Shown here piece after piece: positions 55,713 through 64,000 of a stretch of DNA of 64,000 nucleotides. The translations under genes were made by a program, and so were the position numbers. Below the pieces are notes generated by a model, which saw only the letters and a list, made by a program, of their open reading frames with translations, had not been told where the DNA came from and searched no databases. Within the stretch, counting starts at the first letter, position 1. Every line of letters begins with the position of its first letter. The DNA comes from Marinobacterium aestuarii (GTDB lineage: Bacteria > Pseudomonadota > Gammaproteobacteria > Pseudomonadales > Balneatricaceae). Where the stretch lies: contig NZ_CP015839.1 of the NCBI RefSeq assembly GCF_001651805.1, positions 4,092,001-4,156,000 of the forward strand, written 5' to 3'.

Positions 55713-56000
55713 TTAAAATATTGCAGTTAAAATGACGAAATCGAACTTTTTTACGCTGATACTATTTAAGAATTTCTGCCAGAGATATCGACTCTTTGAA
55801 GGTTGCGGCTCAATAAGGCCGGCCACATATTTTGCCGTAGACGACCTAGCCCAGTATGCTGGTAAAAGAACAATAACCGCGAGTTGGCGGCAGTATTTCA
55901 GTAGGCCTACAGGGGCCGTACCGTTGCGGTTTCGGGAGAGAAGCTGAAGGAAACACAGCACTGCCACAAAGAACAATACATCGATTACAAGATAATCCAT
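55713..56000 (-). pseudogene. Truncated DUF2726 paralogue at the right border of the island
   Basis: MDYLVIDVLFFVAVLCFLQL and then LSRNR match the N-terminal membrane anchor of the intact DUF2726 gene at 58.5-59.1 kb; LIEPQPSKSRYLWQKFLN and FDFVI match its middle (LIEPLPGKDRRIWQKAFN, FDFVI). The segment between looks scrambled by small indels, and everything after FDFVI is missing: the sequence changes to AT-rich island DNA. The break marks where the island joined the chromosome. Confidence 0.7.
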
Positions 56001-56515
56001 AGCTCAATCCCTGAGTATCCATGACGACTGCATCAGTCACTTCGCTGACACTATACTGATGCAGTTTGCTACGAATCTCGGCGGCGTACAAGCCTAGACA
56101 GGCCCAGTAAGCTCAGCCACTACTGCGCTCTACACCACCACTACCGGAATAACAGAACGGCTCCAATCCCCCTTATGAAGCCGGCGAGCACTGTGGTCAG
56201 TGTGCGATCAGGCCCAAAGGGTCGATACAGGGACTGTATCGACGCCGATTAGCACAAGGATGTGCGTTAGCGGCGCCCGCACAATGGCTTCAGAGCGCAG
56301 CGAAAAGGCTTCTCTGGGGGCGCCTTTCTTTGGTTACTTTCTTTGCGCGTGCAAAGAAAGTAACGCGCCAGCAAGGCGCAATACAAACAATCAAACCACC
56401 CCAATACACCCGGCTGCACCGCAGCTATATGGTCCTTTCCGCTAATCTCTGTTGTCGAACCAAAACGCTCCAAGCACCGCCAAGTGTTACCCCTGTTATT
56501 GAACTGCACTGTTAC
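56001..56515. repeat. Duplicated upstream segment, copy 1
   Basis: The region upstream of the truncated DUF2726 gene matches that upstream of the intact gene (59135-59797) in several blocks: TAGCTCAATCCCTG, GGCGGCGTACAAGC, GATCAGGCCC, ACTTTCTTTGCGCGTGCA and ACACCCGGCTGCACCG. It ends in two 25-bp direct repeats starting GTTACC (56486 and 56511); the second is split by the IS5-type element. No gene is seen in it. Confidence 0.65.
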
Positions 56516-57802
56516 GGGCGCCTCGAAAAACCTCGCCGACCAGCTGTACCCTTGGGTAAAATTCACAGCGTCTGATACAGCCACGGACTGACACCGATGA
56601 AGAAGCTACGCAGCGCCCTCAAGACCGATTTGTTTGCCGCCGATCAGCACCGGGAGAAGATCGACCGCCTGGGCGATCCGCTGGCGGAGATCAATCTGCA
56701 CATCGACTTTTCTGCCCTGGCGGCGGCCGTTGATCAAGTTGCGCCACGTCCAGTCAGCTCGCAGGGTGGCCGACCTCCCTTCCCGACGGAAACGATGGTG
56801 CGGATTCTGGTGCTCAAGCGGCTATACAACCTGTCCGACGAGCAGATGGAATACCAACTGCTGGACCGCATGAGTTACCAGCGCTTTTGCGGACTCACGC
56901 AGGTCAGCAACATTCCGGATCGCACCACGATCTGGGCGTTTGAGAACCGGATCGGTGAAGCGGGCGCCAGAGCCCTGTTTGACGGTGTGGCGGATCAACT
57001 GATGCGCAGGGGCTATATTGCACGTGGCGGTCAGATCATCGATGCGACCCTGGTCCCTGCGCCCAAGCAACATATCCGCCGTCATGAAAAAGACATCATC
57101 GAACAGCAGGCCACGCCCGCCGACTGGAAGCCGGCCCAGCGCCGTCAGAAGGACCTGGATGCCACCTGGACCAAGAAACATGGCAAGAGCCACTTCGGCT
57201 ATAAGCTGTCGATCAATGTAGACAAGCGCTATAAGGTGATCCGCGAAATTGAGACCAGCACCGCCTCGGTGCATGACAGCCGTCACTTCGAGCAAGTACT
57301 GGATCCCTATAACACCAGCCGGAATGTCTACGCCGATCGCGGCTATGCCAGCCAGGCGCGGGAGGCGGATCTCAGGCAGCGTGGCAATCGCCCTGAAATT
57401 CAACGCAAAGGGGCGCGTAACCGTCCACCGTCCGACTGCCAGAAACGGCGCAACCACCGCATCGCCAAGATCCGCGCCCGGGTAGAGCATGTGTTCGGGG
57501 CCATCGAGCAGATGGGAGGCATGCTGATACGCACCATCGGTCAGGCACGGGCGAACGTAAAAATGACGATGATGGCGACCTGCTACAACCTGAAGCGGTT
57601 GGTGTATTTACGCCGAGCCCGAATCGAGGCTTTCTGATGGCCGCCGTGGCTCGAATGGCGCCCAGCAGGCGTGATTCGAACCACGGATAGGCATCAAACT
57701 GATGAAATAAACCTTCATTTGCCGGGGCAATTACCCTGTTTTTGTCGTCGCCGTAGAGCTGTTGCTCAATTCAGCGAAAATCATCGGTTAATCGAGGTGC
57801 CC
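56516..57802. mobile_element. IS5-family insertion sequence, complete
   Basis: The left end GGGCGCCTCGAAAAACC and the right end read inward, GGGCACCTCGATTAACC, form imperfect terminal inverted repeats (14 of 17 matches). TTAC flanks both ends (56512-56515 and 57803-57806), a 4-bp target duplication. The 1,287-bp element interrupts a GTTACC repeat that is whole in copy 2 of the flanking duplication, which confirms the borders. Confidence 0.82.
56597..57637 (+). CDS. IS5-family transposase
   Basis: A 346-residue DDE transposase. The N-terminal IS5 domain (GGRPPFPTETMVRILVLKRL, then LYNLSDEQMEYQLLDRMSY) precedes the catalytic core: GQIIDATLVPAPK, NVYADRGYAS and RIAKIRARVEHVFGAIEQ supply Asp, Asp and Glu. 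The frame is intact. Confidence 0.95.
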   Translation: MKKLRSALKTDLFAADQHREKIDRLGDPLAEINLHIDFSALAAAVDQVAPRPVSSQGGRPPFPTETMVRILVLKRLYNLSDEQMEYQLLDRMSYQRFCGLTQVSNIPDRTTIWAFENRIGEAGARALFDGVADQLMRRGYIARGGQIIDATLVPAPKQHIRRHEKDIIEQQATPADWKPAQRRQKDLDATWTKKHGKSHFGYKLSINVDKRYKVIREIETSTASVHDSRHFEQVLDPYNTSRNVYADRGYASQAREADLRQRGNRPEIQRKGARNRPPSDCQKRRNHRIAKIRARVEHVFGAIEQMGGMLIRTIGQARANVKMTMMATCYNLKRLVYLRRARIEAF

Positions 57803-57909
57803 TTACCTATGTGGTTAAACTGTACCAGCCAACTCTGCCTTTCACTCGGTGCAGCCCAACGCGCACGCCTGCCACCGTCCAGACCCCATCGCAAAGTCAT
57901 AGCCCAAAG

Positions 57910-58452
57910 TCACACCCCCACCTCATCCGGAATCAACGCCAGCAGATCCGTCACCCCTATGTCCTCCCCCGCCTGGTGCAACAGGGTCGAGACCTGGCCC
58001 CGGTGGTGGGTCTGATGATTGAAAAAGTGCAGAATCAGGCTGGCATAGCGCTTGTTGGCGGCAATGCCCTTGGTATTGCGGTAATGAAGCACATGTTCCA
58101 GATCGTTTTCCGTGAGCCCGGCTATCCATTGGCTGATCTGCTCATCCAGCCAGACACGGTGCTTTGTCAAAGCGGGCAAATCTTTGAACTGCAGCTGATC
58201 CAGGGACACCGGCGGCGGTAAATCGGCGACCTGGCGCAGTGAAAGACCGCATGCGGGGTGTGTCGCGAACCGCTGCAGCCAGATAGTATCCCCGACAACG
58301 ATATGATTCAGGGTCCCGAGCACAGAGCCGAAAAAGGCGCCGCTATCCCTGGCAAGCTCCCGCGAATCAAGACGCGCCGCAGCCTCGTAGGTCTTCAGGT
58401 TCATCCAGGCGTTGTAGGAAGCCAGTAATTCCAGCTGTTGCTTGAACTCCAT
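57910..58452 (-). CDS. DinB-family protein
   Basis: A 180-residue four-helix-bundle protein. Metal-ligand histidines of the DinB/YfiT fold are seen in LGTLNHIVVGD and FFNHQTHHRGQV. Such proteins include thiol-dependent transferases; the native reaction here is unknown. ATG 58452 follows AAGGAG at good spacing; the frame continues upstream to 58635 but that part is not DinB-like. Confidence 0.9.
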   Translation of the reverse strand: MEFKQQLELLASYNAWMNLKTYEAAARLDSRELARDSGAFFGSVLGTLNHIVVGDTIWLQRFATHPACGLSLRQVADLPPPVSLDQLQFKDLPALTKHRVWLDEQISQWIAGLTENDLEHVLHYRNTKGIAANKRYASLILHFFNHQTHHRGQVSTLLHQAGEDIGVTDLLALIPDEVGV

Positions 58453-58546
58453 TAAAACTCCTTTTCCTGCTTTCGCAGGCGGTTGGAAAGCCCAGTTGCA
58501 GAGGCAACCGCTTTTGGATTCAGGCACTGCACGGCGAAAAACCCGC

Positions 58547-59134
58547 TCAGACGCCGCCCGCCCAGCCAGTATCATCCCGCACTGCCCGCAGCGGTATAGC
58601 CTGCCCCGTTGTTTCAGAGTCAGCCGTACTTTCAAGATCCCGCAGCGGTTTTAGATAGTCTTCGACCTCCACCAGCTTGTAGCCTTTCTGTGCCGGCACA
58701 CGAATCAGCGGCAGCTGTACCTGCTGGCAGATCTGCTGCAGCATCTCATCCCGCTGCTGACGCTTGGCCTTCTGATGGCTGCTGTCATCCAGCTCGATCA
58801 CCACGACGGGCACCAGGTCGCTGCTGTTGCAGATAACGAAATCGAAATGTTTGGCGCTGATGCGGTTGAAGGCTTTTTGCCAGATGCGGCGATCTTTGCC
58901 TGGCAGCGGCTCAATAAGATCGGCCACACGCACCTTGCCATAAACGCGGTAGCGGGCATCCAGTACCTGATCCAGCACACCTGCGAAAGAACGCTCAGCA
59001 GGCGTAAAGAGCGCTGGCCGGCGGCGATAGCGCAGCTGATCAGCGGGCGCCGCACTGGTGCGATTGCGAGCGAGGAACTTCAGAAAAAACACGACTGCCA
59101 GAACCAGCAGCCCAACAAGAACAAAACCTTCCAT
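58547..59134 (-). CDS. DUF2726 membrane-anchored nuclease-like protein
   Basis: A 195-residue protein with an N-terminal membrane anchor (VLVGLLVLAVVFFLKFLA) and a DUF2726 domain. That domain is related to restriction-endonuclease-like folds: FDFVICNSSDLVPVVVIELD followed by HQKAKRQQRDEM has the strand-ELD pattern, then LPLIRVPAQKGY. The function is not established. A truncated paralogue with the same upstream region lies at 55.7-56.0 kb, so the gene and its flank were duplicated. Confidence 0.85.
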   Translation of the reverse strand: MEGFVLVGLLVLAVVFFLKFLARNRTSAAPADQLRYRRRPALFTPAERSFAGVLDQVLDARYRVYGKVRVADLIEPLPGKDRRIWQKAFNRISAKHFDFVICNSSDLVPVVVIELDDSSHQKAKRQQRDEMLQQICQQVQLPLIRVPAQKGYKLVEVEDYLKPLRDLESTADSETTGQAIPLRAVRDDTGWAGGV

Positions 59135-59821
59135 AGCTCAATCCCTGCGTATCAATGACAAGCCCATCAGCCGTTTGGCTGGCACGACAGTCACCCAGTT
59201 TGCTCCCAATCCATACGGCGTACAAGCAACGCAGACCCAGCAATTCCAGCGTTCATTTCATGCGCCGCCGTGCTCAACACCATGACCACCAGGACAACAG
59301 AGCGCAGCGAAAAGCTTCGTCGCGGGGCGCGACTTCTACGACGACTACCGCATCACTGCTTTCAACAGATCTCACCAACAGCGAACTCTGATCCCCCGAG
59401 CTTAAATATCTTCAAGCCAAAAACGTACATCACCACACTGCAGTACGATCAGAACGGCCTCCTCCCCCTCTAAGCCGACGAGCATCGGGGTTATTCTTCG
59501 ATCAGGCCCGACAGGGGCGAGGCATGGATGCCGAGCCGCCGCGTCGGCACAGGGATGTGCCGTTGCGGCGCCCGTACAATGATGTCAGAGCGCAGCAAAA
59601 GGCTTCTTCGGGGGCGCATTCTTCAAGGTAAAGAGCCTTGGATACTTTCTTTGCGCGTGCACGCCAGCAAGGCGCAACCCGAATCATCAAACCGCGCCGA
59701 GACACCCGGCTGCACCGTGGCGAACTAGCCCAGCCCTTCTATCACGACTTGTTTACAAGCCCCAAGTGTTACCAATGTAATTGAACTGCACTGTTACCCA
59801 TGTGGGTGAACTTTAGCGCCC
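59135..59821. repeat. Duplicated upstream segment, copy 2 (no gene)
   Basis: Counterpart of 56001-56515. It ends in two intact 25-bp direct repeats of the form GTTACCxATGTxxxTGAACT (59768 and 59793), perhaps the relic end of an older insertion sequence. Open frames here are short and match nothing; I see no RNA gene. Confidence 0.6.
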
Positions 59822-60507
59822 CTAATGATCCGTCCCCGCATAAATCCACATAGGCTCCGTTTTCCCGGCACGCTCAAACCCCAGCGCCCGGTAAAACTCG
59901 ATGGCCCCGCCATCCGCCGTTAGCATCTGCTGATGAAAACCCGCGTATCTAGCCTGCATTGCCTGCATCAACTGGCGACCAATACCCCGCCCCTGAAAGT
60001 CGGGATGTACCAGCAGGTGCGGGTAATACACCACCAGATAGCCATCAGACAAGGCATTGCTAGTGCACTGCTTCGCCCTTAGAGGCGCTTTTAGCGAGTC
60101 GCCAGGAGGCTGGCCGCAAGGCGCATTTTCGAAGGCATAGTGGGCCTATTTCGAGGGAATGCAACACCGCGGACGGCCTCCTGGCGGCTCGCCCGCAGGG
60201 AGCTCGCCAATTCGCGCCCTGCTGCGTTGCCGCTCTAGGCAAGAGCCCCACTATTACCGGCGAGCGGCGCCTTGCCGGACACGAATTGGCGGGCTCTATA
60301 AGCACCCATTAGGGCAAAGCAGTACACTTACCCCACCAGCCGGCCGTCGATACGGGCACAGACCAGACTGTGGGAGTGCTGCAGCGCCGCCACCAGTGCC
60401 GCGGGCTTATCCGCCGCCGACCACTGATTCGCCCGGTACAGCTCCAGCACCTCGGCCTCGTCCAGACGCCCGTTCTGGCTGTCATCAAAACTGATTTCTG
60501 CGTTCAT
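59822..60507 (-). pseudogene. GNAT acetyltransferase gene split by a MITE-like element
   Basis: The 5' part (from 60507) reads MNAEISFDDSQNGRLDEAEV and on to CARIDGRLVG, then a TAA from the insert. After the insert the frame resumes NALSDGYLVVYYPHLLVHPD and FQGRGIGRQLMQAMQARY, which includes the acetyl-CoA loop QGRGIG, and ends at 59822. Joined, it would be a normal GNAT protein of about 137 residues. The 3' part has its own ATG (60052) but lacks the N-terminal fold. Confidence 0.85.
60063..60328. mobile_element. MITE-like non-autonomous palindromic element
   Basis: About 266 bp with long imperfect terminal inverted repeats: GTGCACTGCTTCGCCCTTAG at the left, and GTGTACTGCTTTGCCCTAAT read inward from the right, both continuing into GGYGCTT-TAG-GAG. 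TA flanks both ends. The inside has further inverted copies (CGCCAGGAGGC and GCCTCCTGGCG) and no convincing gene. The element interrupts the GNAT gene. Confidence 0.8.
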
Positions 60508-60607
60508 GCCTCTTCCTGTTCCCGGATTGGGATAAGTGTAAATTGGCTGCGTCCTGTTCAGATGGTTTCAAAACTGGGCTCTCAACATAGGCTCAACAAC
60601 AGCCACC

Positions 60608-61243
60608 CTAGCGACTGAAACGGCCCTGGGCCAGAAACGCCAGCACCTGGGCACAGGTTTCAGGCCGGTGATGAATCTCCTGATGGCCAAAGGGCAGCAG
60701 TATGGTTTCCCGGGCAGCGCCTGCACAGGCCGACGCCACTTCCACGCGGCCATCACTCTGGTCAGACAGGAACAGCTTGCCCAGCAGACCGCTGTTACGA
60801 CAACCGACGATCACACCCAGGCTCAGGCCGGACTCCGCATGGCAGTTATCATAGGCTCCGGTGGGCAGCAGCTCGGCGACAGGTTTGAAAATGCGGGCAT
60901 AACCTGGAATCCAGCTGGCGATCTGCGCCAGGTGCGAGCCGCCGTGGGGCGTGGCGATAAAGACACAGTGGCCGATATTCTGCGGTTGGGTCTCACGGAT
61001 AAAGTTCAGGGTGATAAGCCCACCGAGGCTGTGGGCGACATAGTGCACACGGCGGTAGCGCCCCTGGATGTCATTCAGCTGCGCGGACATGGCGGCGACG
61101 CAGTCGTCCATGTCGCCAAACAGGGTCGGCAGATTCAGGGCGCGGGTATGCCAGCCTTGGCGGCGCAGGCCTGCCTCAAGGTAGGCCATATCCCGCCGAC
61201 CCCGGTTAAAGCCGTGCACCAGTATGGTGATGTCATCATTCAT
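60608..61243 (-). CDS. Alpha/beta-hydrolase, lipase/esterase-like
   Basis: A 211-residue hydrolase opening DDITILVHGFNRGRRDM (oxyanion HG loop). The nucleophile is Ser72 in VAHSLGG; FIATPHGGSHLA and the late PFGHQEIHHRP supply the rest of the fold, with the catalytic His probably in the latter. It resembles small PGAP1/lipase-like esterases. No signal peptide, so it is likely cytoplasmic. Substrate unknown. Confidence 0.88.
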   Translation of the reverse strand: MNDDITILVHGFNRGRRDMAYLEAGLRRQGWHTRALNLPTLFGDMDDCVAAMSAQLNDIQGRYRRVHYVAHSLGGLITLNFIRETQPQNIGHCVFIATPHGGSHLAQIASWIPGYARIFKPVAELLPTGAYDNCHAESGLSLGVIVGCRNSGLLGKLFLSDQSDGRVEVASACAGAARETILLPFGHQEIHHRPETCAQVLAFLAQGRFSR

Positions 61244-61361
61244 GTGCAGTTGCGCAAACAGCGGATAAGAGCTGGTTATATCACTGCGTGGCTTTCAATG
61301 ACAAAACGGGATGCGAAAACTGGGCGCCAAAATCAGGCCAGCGAAGCCAAAAGCCACAGTA

Positions 61362-62324
61362 TCAACCGGGTGGATGCACCAGGTAGCGCTGATGAAAAGC
61401 GGCGCTGCGCCTGTCCATCCAGCGGGTCATAAGGGCGATGCTGATCAGTGAGAAGGCCAGGCGCAGCCAGAGTACGCCGGACAGATGCGCACCCAGCAGC
61501 ATCACCAGCAGGGTGTCCTCGATCAGGCTGTGGCAGAGCCCCAGAAACGCCATTGAGGCAAACACATCCCGCTTTGATACATGCCCCGCCTGAGCTTCGC
61601 GGATCAACAAGGCGCCGCCAAAAGACAACCCCAGAGTCACACCTATAATGGTGATGGAGGTCGCTTCCCGGCCTATGCCCAGCAGGCGCAACAGCGGCTG
61701 CAGCAGCCAGGTCATCAGCCGCTCGATACCCAGCAGCCGCAGCACCTTGAGACCACTGAGCAACAGCACTATTACCAGTTGAATCATCAGCAGACTCTTG
61801 ACCTGTGCCAGCGCCCAGCCGCCGAGGCTGCTGTCCACCGGGTCTGGTTGCCAGTAGAGTTCGTTCGGGCTCTGCAGCCAGCCGCCCTGGCTGTAAATCA
61901 GGTTCAGCACAGCGGCGAACAGCAGACCGCCGCCGATGCGCAGCAGCAAAGTCGCTCCCAGGCGAACGCCGGCTTTCTGGGCGATACGCGCTTCAATCGG
62001 CAAGCCATGGGCCATCAGCAGCAGACCCGCCACCACCGTCACCTGGGCGACGCTGAGCGCTTCCTGCTGCGACTGGGTAAAGAACACCAGCATGCCGGCA
62101 TAGATATTGGCCGACAGGGTCGCCGCCCACACCAGCCCCATGCTGTCCGGCAGGCCTATCATGCCCATCAGCGGTCCCAGCACCGCGGCCAGCAGCTCGA
62201 CGCCGCCGAGTTCTTCCAGCAGTTTGACCACCAGAATCACCGGGATCATGAGTCTGAACAGGGTGATCGAAACGCTGTAGATCTCGCGGCCCAGTTCACG
62301 GAAAAAAGTTGAGAAACTCTTCAC
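61362..62324 (-). CDS. Nucleoside-recognition (Gate) domain membrane protein
   Basis: A 320-residue inner-membrane protein with about eight helices in two Gate-domain halves (VILVVKLLEELGGVELLAAV and ITIIGVTLGLSFGGALLIRE). The polar GLCHSLIEDTLLVMLLG stretch is common to this family, which includes spore-maturation and nucleoside-transport-like proteins. The transported compound is unknown. Confidence 0.85.
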   Translation of the reverse strand: MKSFSTFFRELGREIYSVSITLFRLMIPVILVVKLLEELGGVELLAAVLGPLMGMIGLPDSMGLVWAATLSANIYAGMLVFFTQSQQEALSVAQVTVVAGLLLMAHGLPIEARIAQKAGVRLGATLLLRIGGGLLFAAVLNLIYSQGGWLQSPNELYWQPDPVDSSLGGWALAQVKSLLMIQLVIVLLLSGLKVLRLLGIERLMTWLLQPLLRLLGIGREATSITIIGVTLGLSFGGALLIREAQAGHVSKRDVFASMAFLGLCHSLIEDTLLVMLLGAHLSGVLWLRLAFSLISIALMTRWMDRRSAAFHQRYLVHPPG

Positions 62325-62475
62325 AGAAGACTCCAGAAAAAAATGCGCGGCATGACGGCAAGATTCAGACGCGAAGCCCTTACCCTTGCCTCTACAGCTT
62401 CGCTGCGGATGTCGGAATTCGCTACGCTCATTACCAACCTACGGTGCCGTTGTAACCTGGAATGAGCCTGCGAAT

Positions 62476-62524
62476 TGCCCCTTGCCCCTTTTAACCTTTC
62501 ACCTCGCCTCGTTCACCTCGCCCC
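62476..62524. repeat. Mosaic of seven heptamers directly after the rsuA stop
   Basis: On the minus strand after TAA the sequence divides into GGGGCGA, GGTGAAC, GAGGCGA, GGTGAAA, GGTTAAA, AGGGGCA and AGGGGCA. The units are those of the arrays at 20.4, 45.9 and 46.9 kb. Confidence 0.75.
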
Positions 62525-63253
62525 TTATGCTAGCCCGCTGCTCTGGCCTCTAAGATCGGCGACTTCCGCCGCGCTCAGTTCGCGGCTCTGCCCGGGCGCG
62601 AGCGCTGCATCCAGCACCAGATTACCGATCGCACAGCGGTGCAAGGCCAGCACTGGGTTGCGAAAGCGGCCGAACATGCGCTTGATCTGATGATAACGCC
62701 CTTCGGTGAGGGTCACTTCAGCGACCCTGGTATCCAGTATGCGCAGGCCCGCGGGCCGGGTGCGGATGCCTTCGTAATCGAAATACATGCCCTCGGCGAA
62801 AGCCTGGATATATTCCTCGCCTATGGGGTTGGCCAGGGTAACTCTGTACCTTTTGCAGACGCCGGAATCAGGCGCGCTCAGGCCCCGTGACCAGCGACCA
62901 TCGTTGGTCAGCAGCAGCAGGCCCGAGGAGTTCAGATCCAGCCGACCGGCAATGTGCAGGCTGTGACGGTAGTCGGCCTGCAGCAGATCGATCACCGTGC
63001 GGTGTTCGTCATCCCGGGTGGCGCTCACCACCCCCACGGGCTTGTGCAGCATCACATAGCGCGGTGTATTGGCCTGCAGTACCTGGCCGTCGAGCAGCAC
63101 CTGGCTGAACTCGCCCACCGACAGCTGAATATCCGTGGCCGCTACGCCGTCCACCTGCACCCGCCCCTGGGCCAGCAGCAGCCGCACATCCTTGCGCTTG
63201 ATGCCGGTCTGCACGCTGATAAAGCGATCGAGACGTGAAAACCTGGACTGCAT
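62525..63253 (-). CDS. rsuA: 16S rRNA pseudouridine synthase RsuA-type
   Basis: Converts a uridine of 16S rRNA (position 516 in E. coli) to pseudouridine. The 242-residue protein has an S4-like RNA-binding domain at the N-terminus (LDRFISVQTGIKRKDVRLLL) and the catalytic core with Asp106 in IAGRLDLNSSG. YHQIKRMFGRFRNPVLALHR is typical of RsuA. Assignment to RsuA over other small-subunit family members (RluE, RluF) is by overall pattern. Confidence 0.85.
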   Translation of the reverse strand: MQSRFSRLDRFISVQTGIKRKDVRLLLAQGRVQVDGVAATDIQLSVGEFSQVLLDGQVLQANTPRYVMLHKPVGVVSATRDDEHRTVIDLLQADYRHSLHIAGRLDLNSSGLLLLTNDGRWSRGLSAPDSGVCKRYRVTLANPIGEEYIQAFAEGMYFDYEGIRTRPAGLRILDTRVAEVTLTEGRYHQIKRMFGRFRNPVLALHRCAIGNLVLDAALAPGQSRELSAAEVADLRGQSSGLA

Positions 63254-63258
63254 CCTAC

Positions 63259-64000
63259 TTACTGGCTGTTATTAATGCTGAGCGCCATGGCTTCGGCGAT
63301 GCGAATGCCATCGATCGCCGCCGACATAATGCCGCCGGCGTAACCTGCACCCTCGCCCGCCGGGAAAAGCCCGCGGGTGTTGAGGCTCTGCAGGTCATCG
63401 CCGCGCTTGATGTTCACCGGTGACGAGGTGCGGGTTTCGATGCCGGTGAGGATGGCATCTTCCAGCGCAAAGCCACGGATCTTGCGGTTAAAGGCCGGGA
63501 TCGCCTCGCGCAGGGCCTCGATACAGAATTCCGGCAGCGCCTGGGACAGGTCCGTCAGCTTGATGCCGGGCTTGAACGAGGGTTCCACGCTACCGAGCTG
63601 TTCAGATGACACGCCCTTGAGGAAGTCCCCGACCTTCTGCGCCGGTGCATCGTAGTTGGCACCGCCAAGCTCATAGGCCAGGCTTTCAAGCTGGCGCTGG
63701 AATTCGACGCCCGCCAGGGGATGCCCCGGGTAGTCCGAGGGATCGATGCCTACCACCACGGCGCTGTTGGCATTGCGCTCGTTGCGCGAATACTGGCTCA
63801 TGCCGTTGGTGACCACGCGGTTTTCTTCGGAGGTCGCCGCCACCACGGTGCCGCCCGGGCACATGCAGAAGCTGTAGACGGAACGGCCATTCTTGCAGTG
63901 ATGCACCAGCTTGTAGTCGGCGGCGCCGAGAATCTCGTTGCCGGCGTTGTCGCCAAAACGGGCTTCGTCGATCAGGGACTGCTGATGCTCGATACGAAAG
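63259..64000 (-). CDS. FAD-dependent dehydrogenase (COG2509-like), N-terminus beyond window
   Basis: The frame is open to the right window edge (IEHQQSLIDEARFGDN). GRSVYSFCMCPGGTVVAATS and the closing GLFPAGEGAGYAGGIMSAA are hallmarks of this uncharacterised FAD/NAD(P)-binding dehydrogenase family; the final segment binds FAD. The N-terminal Rossmann domain lies outside. It is 5 bp upstream of rsuA on the same strand and probably co-transcribed. Confidence 0.88.
   Translation of the reverse strand, partial: FRIEHQQSLIDEARFGDNAGNEILGAADYKLVHHCKNGRSVYSFCMCPGGTVVAATSEENRVVTNGMSQYSRNERNANSAVVVGIDPSDYPGHPLAGVEFQRQLESLAYELGGANYDAPAQKVGDFLKGVSSEQLGSVEPSFKPGIKLTDLSQALPEFCIEALREAIPAFNRKIRGFALEDAILTGIETRTSSPVNIKRGDDLQSLNTRGLFPAGEGAGYAGGIMSAAIDGIRIAEAMALSINNSQ

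Noticed and set aside
56267-56584. Minus-strand 105-codon frame upstream of the IS5 transposase
   Set aside because: It spans the IS5 left end and the duplicated non-coding segment; no homologous frame exists in copy 2.
59155-59728. Small plus-strand genes in the gap after DUF2726
   Set aside because: The frames are short, low in family-like composition and not kept in the duplicated copy at 56.0-56.5 kb.

Overview
The window is a piece of a GC-rich gammaproteobacterial chromosome. The conserved blocks lptG-lptF / pepA-holC-valS and lysS-prfB, together with TRAP and BCCT solute transporters, NhaD, a phasin and a PhoD phosphatase, suggest a marine or halotolerant member of the Oceanospirillales (a Marinobacterium-like organism). 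That placement is an inference from gene content, not from a marker gene. No rRNA, tRNA or CRISPR array was seen.

Layout. 1-2.6 kb: an amidase (cut by the window edge) and a racemase-family gene in one operon, then the decayed 3' end of a permease gene and repeats. 3-10 kb: two complete TRAP transporters (DctPQM) and a GntR/FCD regulator, probably one catabolic region with the amidase. 10-24.8 kb: housekeeping genes (ung, lysS, prfB, nhaD, an MFS carrier, flavodoxin, phasin, gloA, a Sel1 protein, an RDD protein, lptFG, pepA, holC). 24.9-29.3 kb: a MacAB-like ABC export operon placed between holC and valS, with a 38-codon relic of an ATPase start as translational linker. 29.5-44 kb: valS, a LysR regulator, an aldo/keto reductase, BCCT carrier, aldehyde dehydrogenase and fumarase/aspartase-type lyase (a small-solute uptake and catabolic set), a truncated globin divergent from an HxlR regulator, rarD and phoD. 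44-51.4 kb: a membrane-anchored C13 (caspase-like) peptidase, a MarR regulator divergent from a rhodanese, an NAD(P)-binding protein, a GNAT remnant, TraX, a second BCCT carrier and a Xre/MbcA/ParS-type antitoxin without a toxin.

51.7-55.7 kb is an AT-rich island: three tightly coupled minus-strand genes of unrecognised family, the first with a PD-(D/E)XK nuclease-like motif, followed by an IS630-type element. The island ends inside a truncated DUF2726 gene, whose intact paralogue lies 3 kb away beyond an IS5-type element. This is the best candidate in the window for an undescribed, possibly defence-related, system. 57.9-64 kb: DinB, DUF2726, a GNAT gene split by a MITE-like palindromic element, a lipase-like hydrolase, a nucleoside-recognition membrane protein, a 16S rRNA pseudouridine synthase and an FAD-dependent dehydrogenase cut by the right edge.

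A second theme is dispersed heptanucleotide repeats. Arrays with different 7-bp units (TGATTGG, GTAGAAA, AAGGGGC, CCTGAAG, GGTGAAA, TGATTCG, TGAATGC) sit mostly at, or within a few bases of, stop codons. The convergent gap between the RDD gene and lptG is almost entirely such units.
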